Notes under the pieces: generated by a model
Database searches by the model: none
What the model saw: only the letters and a program-made list of their open reading frames with translations
What the model was told of the DNA's origin: nothing
NCBI GenBank assembly: GCA_028821575.1
Contig: JAPPFW010000035.1
Span: forward strand, 1-47,100
Length of the DNA: 47,100 bases
Origin: a bacterium
GTDB lineage: Bacteria; Actinomycetota; Acidimicrobiia; Spongiisociales; Spongiisociaceae
Direction of reading: 5' to 3'
Translations under genes and position numbers: made by a program
In this document: positions 42,228-47,100 of the stretch, in pieces
How the letters are laid out: each line of letters starts with the position of its first letter
Position numbering within the stretch: position 1 is the stretch's first letter

Positions 42228-42508
42228 GGCCCGTACATGCTGGCCCGGGCTCTTGCCAGTTCTTCTTCGGTAAAGGCGCCGTTCTCCTCCTGCCATTCGT
42301 CGAGCAGCCTGCCGAGACCTTCCAACGCCTCTCGCTGTTTGTCCGGGTTGTTTTCCGAGCTGTTCGGGTCGCGGAGCCTCGCCTCGTGGATCTCCTGCAT
42401 GGCGGCAGCGAGCTGTGGATCCATCGGGCCGTTGCCCCTCGTCACCCGGATGCAGTAGACCTTGTCTGACTTTTCACTGGATGGGTCGGTCTCACGATTA
42501 AAGTTCAT
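42224..42508 (-). CDS. Putative antitoxin of PIN toxin pair 2
   Basis: 94 aa from ATG 42508 (a TTG three codons upstream at 42517 is also in frame). The C-terminal region (EALEGLGRLLDEWQEENGAF, then TEEELARARASMYGP) matches antitoxin 1 almost residue for residue, whereas the middle (EIHEARLRDPNSSENNPDK versus EFYQASAKDPNRWHNNPEK) has drifted. It is expected to bind and inhibit the downstream PIN toxin and to repress its own promoter. No Shine-Dalgarno; the ATG is seven bases behind the -10 box. No recognised DNA-binding motif. Confidence 0.74.
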   Translation of the reverse strand: MNFNRETDPSSEKSDKVYCIRVTRGNGPMDPQLAAAMQEIHEARLRDPNSSENNPDKQREALEGLGRLLDEWQEENGAFTEEELARARASMYGP

Positions 42509-42515
42509 GTAAGCC

Positions 42516-42544
42516 AAAGTACCCCAGAATCATGATCAGTTCAA
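42516..42544 (-). promoter_or_regulatory. Promoter and possible operator of antitoxin-toxin pair 2 (leaderless)
   Basis: On the minus strand TTGAAC (42544-42539), a 17-bp spacer and TACTTT (42521-42516), ending seven bases before ATG 42508. The spacer contains the overlapping palindromes ATCATGAT (42529-42536) and TGATCA (42533-42538), a good place for antitoxin autoregulation. The spacing equals that of pair 1. Confidence 0.5.
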
Positions 42545-42812
42545 GAGGTACCTCGAAACGCTCGGTGAACAGGGGGAACCGTTGATCATCATCCAGAACT
42601 GCGAAGCCAAGGTGGTCATCCATGAGATAGACAGCTACGAGCAGATGCAGGAGCCCCTCGCCCTGCTCCAGGTGCTCATGCTTGGCAATCGCGAGGTCGA
42701 GGCCGGGCAGGCCCGACCGGCTTCCGACGTCATCGCAGAGCTACGGGAGCGGCTCCGGGCTGATCGATGCCCTTTGGCGTCTGGATCACCCACTGCGCGG
42801 CGCGTGATCTGA
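42534..42812 (+). pseudogene. Phd/YefM-type antitoxin remnant, N-terminus lost
   Basis: The plus-strand frame reads DQFKRYLETLGEQGEPLIII, then QNCEAKVVIHEIDSYEQMQE, PLALLQVLMLGNREVEAGQ and ARPASDVIAELRERL. This has the shape of the second half of Phd/YefM antitoxins (GEPVVIxxxGxPVAVLVxxxxYxxL..., then the helical toxin-binding tail). There is no start codon where the N-terminal DNA-binding part should be; the upstream DNA is the promoter and antitoxin of pair 2 on the other strand. A TTG at 42582 would give 76 aa lacking the DNA-binding half. It is therefore probably a remnant truncated when the neighbouring module arrived. Confidence 0.5.
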
Positions 42813-42895
42813 GGCGCTTGTTGGAGGGGGGTGAACTCCGCCTTAGGAGCGACACGGTCTTGAAGGATGCGAAGCGTCGGTGCCAGACGCGCTAG
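42767..42895 (+). pseudogene. Possible RelE/ParE toxin remnant
   Basis: ATG 42767 opens a 42-aa frame beginning MPFGVWITHCAARDLRRL, which resembles the N-terminal strand-helix of RelE/ParE toxins (YxVxxTxxAxRDLxxL). It overlaps the end of the Phd-like remnant, as a phd-relE pair would. It ends in a stop after a stretch with no similarity, overlapping the end of the convergent unknown gene. The call rests on position and about 18 residues only. Confidence 0.3.
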
Positions 42896-43956
42896 AAGTC
42901 GTCGAAGAGCCTCGGATGCTCTCGTGTTGCTGCGTCCAGGTTCTTGGTTGGATCAGCCGGGTCGGCTCGGTCAAGACGCTTGATGACCTTATCTTTGGTT
43001 GCTGAGCTAGGAAGGTCTACTTCGAGGCGGTGTGCACCTTCCCTACGGACGTCCACATGAGATTTGATTGCTTTCTGTACGATGTCGATGGCGGTCTTAG
43101 TGAACTGGCTCCTGTCCCTGTCACGCCATCGATCAAACATGCCGAATGTCGCGCCCCGTAGTAAGTCGTCACTATGTAGAGAAAGTGTTCTTGGTACCTC
43201 AGCCCTCCCGACGTGACGTTGTGCCTCTGTAAGGACGCGAGCCGTCAGTTCCCGTAGCCCATCCGCCCGCAGAGCGGGATCTTGCGTGTCGTCGATTCCA
43301 GGGATCCACGGGATGAAGTACAACGGTGTCAAATCGTTTTTGCCATCCCTGTGAAACACGATTGAAGGCGTGACAAGGGCTTCGGCTGCGGGTCCTGGGA
43401 GGTCAGATGGTTCCGGGCTCGATAGTGCCACGCCTTCTTCGTCGACAGAGAGTCCGACAACCGCGGTTGGTGCCGACGGCACACCTTCGGCTCTCACGTC
43501 ATCAGCCAATTGCTTGAGGGTCGTTGCCAGTTCAGTCGCGTCGGTTGAGGCCGTTCCATAGACAACATGGCCGCGATGTTCTGTCGACTCTCCAAGCGAG
43601 ATGGCAAGGTCGAAGGCGGAAACGAGCAACTTGAGGGCCTGTCTGCTGTTCGTTGAGTCGGCCGAGAAGCCTTGCGCCTTGAGTTCCGCGACGACTTGTG
43701 CCGGATGTTCCGAGTGTTTCAGCCAGAGGTCTGGATGACAAGGGGAGCGGTCAGCCGATCCGGTAAGACGTTCGAGCGCGTCGACGACCGGAAAGTCGGC
43801 TGGGACTAGTAGTCGGCGCCCAACGGCCATGAGGAAGTAGCCCGCGTCTCGGAGGGCTGGTCGGATCTTGCCCGATGCGGGCAGATCCTCAAGAGCCCAG
43901 AGGAACGCGTTCAGTTGGAAAACTTGATCAGAGAGAAGGGTGGTCTCGCTCGTCAC
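42892..43956 (-). CDS. Unknown protein, second gene of an uncharacterised two-gene module
   Basis: 354 aa, no family recognised. It is soluble, with no signal peptide and no transmembrane segment. The N-terminal 130 residues look helical (DQVFQLNAFLWALEDL, SRQALKLLVSAFDLAISLG). The middle contains VHR-like strand elements and a motif-like FIPWIPGIDDTQDPA; the C-terminal third is basic and helical (TKTAIDIVQKAIKSHVDV). No nuclease, ATPase or helicase motif is obvious. ATG 43956 overlaps the stop of the upstream gene (ATGA), so the two proteins are made together. Base composition is visibly less GC-rich than the metabolic genes to the left, suggesting horizontal acquisition. The neighbourhood (TA pairs, HNH protein, type I RM) suggests a defence role. 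Confidence 0.75.
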   Translation of the reverse strand: MTSETTLLSDQVFQLNAFLWALEDLPASGKIRPALRDAGYFLMAVGRRLLVPADFPVVDALERLTGSADRSPCHPDLWLKHSEHPAQVVAELKAQGFSADSTNSRQALKLLVSAFDLAISLGESTEHRGHVVYGTASTDATELATTLKQLADDVRAEGVPSAPTAVVGLSVDEEGVALSSPEPSDLPGPAAEALVTPSIVFHRDGKNDLTPLYFIPWIPGIDDTQDPALRADGLRELTARVLTEAQRHVGRAEVPRTLSLHSDDLLRGATFGMFDRWRDRDRSQFTKTAIDIVQKAIKSHVDVRREGAHRLEVDLPSSATKDKVIKRLDRADPADPTKNLDAATREHPRLFDDF

Positions 43957-45191
43957 GTGGTGGTCATGGAGTTGGCCACGGCATGGGAATATCGCTCGCT
44001 GCCCAGCCAGACGTCCACCTTCGGGTCCACATACCGCTGAACGTTGGTGACTAGGCGATGGATCGTGTTACCGCAGGTTCCTCGTGGAAGGACCACGAGC
44101 AGATGGTGGCTCGTCGCCTCCAGTAGGAATGGTTGCCAGAGATGGCGGTCGATACCTGTGAGGTGGACTTTCGTTGGTCCCCGCTCCTTGATGTAGCCGC
44201 CGATACGGAACCGACTCGTACGACGCCTTAGGGCCAAGTCGACGAATCGTTGGAAAGTTGGCTCGCTGAGTTGTTCACTGAATCGGATGGTTACCGGCGC
44301 GCCGCTGAATGAGAGTCCGTCTTCGCCCACTTGAGTCGTGTCGACCCAGAGTCGATCTTCGGCGTGGGTGGTGACCTTTCGATAGAGCCGCACCACCAGA
44401 TCGACAATCGTTCGGTGTTCAAGGAACGAGTCACTCCAATTGGTGGCGCGTCCGTCGTAGTAAAGGCGGTGCCCGCCCCGCTCCCCAGCGGGGATCTGCA
44501 ACTGAACCAGTGAATGCAGCGGGTCGTACAGTTCCATGAGAGGCATCAGCTTTGTGTTCAGTAGAGCTAGCCGCTCGGTCAAGCTGACTCTCGATCGCCT
44601 GCGTTCGATCCAGTCGAGTGGAGCCCGCTCGTCCTCATCGGAAGTGTCGGCATCATCGTATGGGTCTTGGTCGACTCCAAGAAGATCAGACGGTGTCTCG
44701 TAGCGAGCAGTATGTTCGAAGCCGAGTCGTACATACCGATGGATCGGAGTAGTGCGTTGTACGTATCTCCAGAGTTCAAATAGGATGGGTGATGACAGCC
44801 AGAGGCGGTCCAGCCAGGGGTTGTGATCGACAACCCGGCGGACCCACTTCTCGCTCTCATTCACTGGGAGTGTTGTGTAAAGAACCGGATGCCGATCGTC
44901 GAGATTCTCGATGAGTCCGACAATCCTACGTCCGTTAGCGGCGTCTTCCACGCGGTAGAGCGTGTCGTCCAACCGATGAAGATGAGCATCGTCTGGGAAG
45001 AGACGGTCGAAAGCCGGGAGTGAATGATCGTACCGAGCCGTCTCGAGCATGTACGTCTTGATCCGCGTGCGCTTAGGTTTGCCTGGTTCGTGCTGCCCGA
45101 TGTCAGTGGTCGTGAAGCCCTCCAGGTGATCGACGTAGCTCTCGCGAGATTCGAGTCGGGGGAGGTGTCCGGTGTCGGTCGACATGATCAT
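43953..45191 (-). CDS. Unknown protein, first gene of an uncharacterised two-gene module
   Basis: 412 aa, no family recognised. It is soluble, Arg- and His-rich, with no membrane segment or signal. Notable stretches are RIKTYMLETARYDHSLPAFD, an acidic linker DQDPYDDADTSDEDE near 180, FLEHRTIVDLVVRLYRKV, and a C-terminal RHLWQPFLLEATSHHLLVVL followed by PRGTCGNTIHRLVTNVQRYV. Two ATGs (45191 and 45185) are both possible starts. The gene leads a coupled pair with the 354-aa protein. It lies 111 bp from the DUF222/HNH gene on the same strand. GC content appears lower than in the metabolic genes. Nothing in it proves a catalytic activity. Confidence 0.75.
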   Translation of the reverse strand: MIMSTDTGHLPRLESRESYVDHLEGFTTTDIGQHEPGKPKRTRIKTYMLETARYDHSLPAFDRLFPDDAHLHRLDDTLYRVEDAANGRRIVGLIENLDDRHPVLYTTLPVNESEKWVRRVVDHNPWLDRLWLSSPILFELWRYVQRTTPIHRYVRLGFEHTARYETPSDLLGVDQDPYDDADTSDEDERAPLDWIERRRSRVSLTERLALLNTKLMPLMELYDPLHSLVQLQIPAGERGGHRLYYDGRATNWSDSFLEHRTIVDLVVRLYRKVTTHAEDRLWVDTTQVGEDGLSFSGAPVTIRFSEQLSEPTFQRFVDLALRRRTSRFRIGGYIKERGPTKVHLTGIDRHLWQPFLLEATSHHLLVVLPRGTCGNTIHRLVTNVQRYVDPKVDVWLGSERYSHAVANSMTTT

Positions 45192-45302
45192 CCAATCGTA
45201 CCCAGAAGGCGTGGTGCGCCTGTCATTCTGCGTTCCTGTTCACAGATAGCTTGCAGGGTCCGGTCGTCGGCGAGTAGTGACTCATCAGGATCGTGGGGTG
45301 GA

Positions 45303-46589
45303 TCATGGAGGAACCGGCCCCGCGCGGGGGTGGGTTCGGTAGCCGTTGGGGGTTCGTCGGACTACGAGGTTGTTGGTTTCTAACCATTTGTGGTGGCGGC
45401 GGCAGACGGCGACGAGGTTGTCGATGTCGGTGGGTCCTTGGTCGCGGTGCCATTCCTGCATGTGGTGGAGTTCGCATCGGTGCATGGGTGCGCCGCATTC
45501 GAAGCATCCCCCGTCCCGGACCGCGACCGCGAGGCGTTGAGCGGCGTTGCCGAGACGCTGGTTGCGGCCTAACCAGAGCGGGCGGCCAGCCCGGTCGAAG
45601 ATCATGCCGGCCACCTCAGTGTCGGGGGTGAGCGTTTGGAGGATCTGGCGGGGCACGGGGCCGACCCCGACGATCTCCACCTTCCCGTTGGGGTTGGTGC
45701 CGTCCACCACGCCTACCGGGGCAACAAGGATGAGTTGGGTAGCCGCCTTGGCCTTGATCCCGACCTGCTCGGTGATGAACTCTCCGGTGAGGCCGCTGCG
45801 GTTGGTGAGCAGTTCGAGCACCACGTCTGCGAGGCGTTGTTTCGGGGTGCGGATCTCATCGGGATCACGACCGTCGGCGCCGTCTTGGCGTAGGTGGTGC
45901 AGGTAGTGGTTGTCGATGGCTTGGCGGAGTTGTTCGAACTGGGGACGGGGGAGCTTCGCCATCACAACTCCGAGCCCGGTGTCCTTCTCCACCCACAGTT
46001 TGGCTTCTCGAGCCCGACGCTGACGTTCGAGGGGATCGAGGCCTTGTTCGACCAACTTCTGATCTGACCACTTCCGGGCGTGCCGGTTGAAAGTGTCAGG
46101 GAGCATCCGGTCGGCGGCCTCCAGCAGACCTTCGTCGGAGTCCACAGCTTTGGGACCGACCTTCTCCGCCGCATTGGCCAGAGCATTGACATGACCGGGG
46201 GTGATATCGCCGGTGGCGAAACGCTCCTTGACCTTGGGCATCTCGGAGAGTTGTTTGGCCATCTTGGCCATCCGCTTGGAATCGCGGGTGGGCATCCGGG
46301 CTCCCTGCCGTAGAACCTCGGCGGGGTCAGCTTCGGTGTGGGTGGCTGCCAGCATTTCTGTCACGTCGCACATCAGAGATGCGGCTACCGACTGGATCCG
46401 GCTCAGGTCCCGCAGGGTCTGGTCCGCGTCCCTCTGCGACATGGCTTCGATGTGGGCCTGCTCCAAGGCGGTGAGCGCCGCAGCGATCCTGGGATCCCGG
46501 CCCCGGGCCAATCCGTTGGATGACTCCACGGCGTTACCACCTGAGGTACCGGGCCGTCGAAAGAGAGCGAACGTGTGTTCGTTATTCAT
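45303..46589 (-). CDS. DUF222/13E12-type HNH endonuclease-domain protein
   Basis: 428 aa. The N-terminal two thirds is the helical DUF222 domain (REAKLWVEKDTGLGVVMAKL is characteristic). The C-terminal HNH nuclease motif has its zinc-type cysteines: CFECGAPMHRCELHHMQEWH, then GPTDIDNLVAVCRRHHKWLE. This 13E12-like family is abundant and multicopy in actinobacteria and is often linked to mobile DNA; its role is not established. ATG 46589 is preceded at six bases by a TATAAC box, so the mRNA is leaderless. It diverges from hsdM. Confidence 0.92.
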   Translation of the reverse strand: MNNEHTFALFRRPGTSGGNAVESSNGLARGRDPRIAAALTALEQAHIEAMSQRDADQTLRDLSRIQSVAASLMCDVTEMLAATHTEADPAEVLRQGARMPTRDSKRMAKMAKQLSEMPKVKERFATGDITPGHVNALANAAEKVGPKAVDSDEGLLEAADRMLPDTFNRHARKWSDQKLVEQGLDPLERQRRAREAKLWVEKDTGLGVVMAKLPRPQFEQLRQAIDNHYLHHLRQDGADGRDPDEIRTPKQRLADVVLELLTNRSGLTGEFITEQVGIKAKAATQLILVAPVGVVDGTNPNGKVEIVGVGPVPRQILQTLTPDTEVAGMIFDRAGRPLWLGRNQRLGNAAQRLAVAVRDGGCFECGAPMHRCELHHMQEWHRDQGPTDIDNLVAVCRRHHKWLETNNLVVRRTPNGYRTHPRAGPVPP

Positions 46590-46595
46590 GATCTA

Positions 46596-46624
46596 GTTAT
46601 ACCGCACCTGTGTGACAATGTCAA
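46596..46624 (-). promoter_or_regulatory. Strong consensus promoter of the HNH gene (leaderless)
   Basis: On the minus strand TTGACA (46624-46619, perfect -35), a 17-bp spacer and TATAAC (46601-46596, five of six). The -10 box is six bases from the ATG at 46589, which places the transcription start at the initiation codon. It lies in a distinctly AT-rich intergenic region, 46590-46768, which must also hold the divergent hsdM promoter and contains the palindrome TATCGATA at 46633-46640. Confidence 0.75.
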
Positions 46625-46768
46625 CCCCTAAATATCGATAAATAGTTGGTCCAATAGGGGAGAGGAATCCAGAGGCATACAGGCTGCACCTCTCCGGCGA
46701 CCGACGCTGTCACCAAACGGTCGGGGAAAGTGAAAGAACCGTCACTCAGGCGTTCTATTGTTGTCTTC

Positions 46769-47100
46769 GTGCTTACGCTTCCCCAGCTAGAACGCCATTT
46801 GTTCGCCGCTGCCGACATCCTGCGCGGCAAGATGGACGCGTCGGAGTTCAAGGAGTACATCTTCGGGGCCCTGTTCCTCAAGAGGTCGAGTGATGTCTTC
46901 GATGAGGAGCGCCGTAAGCTCATCGATCGACAGATCGCCCAGGGGCGTTCGGTGGAGGACGCCGAGAAACGAGCCAACGACCCGGATTACTACGACACCT
47001 TCTTCGTGCCATCCGAGTCCCGATGGTCGAACCTTCATGAGGATATTCATCATCAGGTGGGCAACGCGTTGAACAGGGCTCTTGGCGGGCTCGAGGAGAG
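46769..47100 (+). CDS. hsdM: Type I restriction-modification methyltransferase subunit HsdM, N-terminal part (runs off the right edge)
   Basis: GTG 46769 opens a frame to the window end, about 110 residues. It reads [20 protein letters not shown], then [20 protein letters not shown], and [18 protein letters not shown], later [20 protein letters not shown]. This is the HsdM_N helical domain (WxxADxLRGxMDASEYKxxxLGLIFLKYxSD). The N6-adenine methylase motifs (NPPF etc.) lie beyond the edge. HsdM with HsdS and HsdR forms a host-specific modification and restriction complex. No in-frame ATG exists upstream. HsdS/HsdR are expected to the right. Confidence 0.88.
   Translation, partial: MLTLPQLERHLFAAADILRGKMDASEFKEYIFGALFLKRSSDVFDEERRKLIDRQIAQGRSVEDAEKRANDPDYYDTFFVPSESRWSNLHEDIHHQVGNALNRALGGLEE

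Noticed and set aside
1..47100. tRNA or rRNA genes and integrase attachment sites
   Set aside because: I looked for T-loop-like GTTCGAATCC elements and conserved rRNA stretches and found only chance matches inside genes; no integrase gene was seen.

Overview
The window is 47.1 kb of GC-rich DNA with strongly G/C-biased third codon positions, many GTG and TTG starts, ATGA/GTGA/TTGA gene overlaps, several apparently leaderless promoters and a DUF222/13E12 HNH protein. This points to a high-GC actinobacterium. An uncultured Acidimicrobiia-like lineage is my best guess from gene content (UbiD, Mo-hydroxylases, hydantoinases, SwmB/FN3 surface proteins); it is an inference, not a classification. 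I found no rRNA, tRNA or CRISPR array.

Layout. 1-5.2 kb: surface and membrane proteins (start of an FN3-like secreted protein, a DUF2238 membrane protein, a CPBP protease, a seven-repeat RCC1-type lipoprotein), ending in a gene graveyard where a broken IS5-type transposase sits inside a broken SwmB-like surface gene. 5.4-23.3 kb: a metabolic island with three UbiD-family prFMN decarboxylases, a complete coxMSL-type molybdenum hydroxylase operon, two further tandem Mo-hydroxylase large subunits without their own small subunits, an orphan TauB/SsuB-like ATPase, a PNPOx-fold protein, type 2 IPP isomerase and a Rieske oxygenase. This looks like a pathway for aromatic or heteroaromatic carboxylic acids; the substrate is unknown. 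23.4-27.2 kb: two paralogous DMT exporters flank a nitroreductase, followed by an LRV-repeat protein.

27.3-39.6 kb: an import and catabolism unit. It holds a complete peptide/nickel-type ABC transporter (Tat-lipoprotein binding protein, two permeases, two ATPases), a divergent carbon-nitrogen hydrolase, a 69-aa membrane protein, HyuA and HyuB, and a class I/II aminotransferase. The logic suggests uptake of a cyclic amide or small peptide-like compound, ring opening, amide or carbamoyl hydrolysis and transamination.

39.6-47.1 kb: a defence-type accessory region. Two paralogous antitoxin/PIN-toxin pairs flank an MFS transporter. Next come decayed Phd and RelE-like remnants, a translationally coupled two-gene module of unknown function (412 and 354 aa), the DUF222/HNH protein, and the start of a type I restriction methyltransferase (HsdM) running off the right edge. 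The unknown two-gene module is the best candidate here for an undescribed system; the UbiD/Mo-hydroxylase island is the best candidate for undescribed metabolism.
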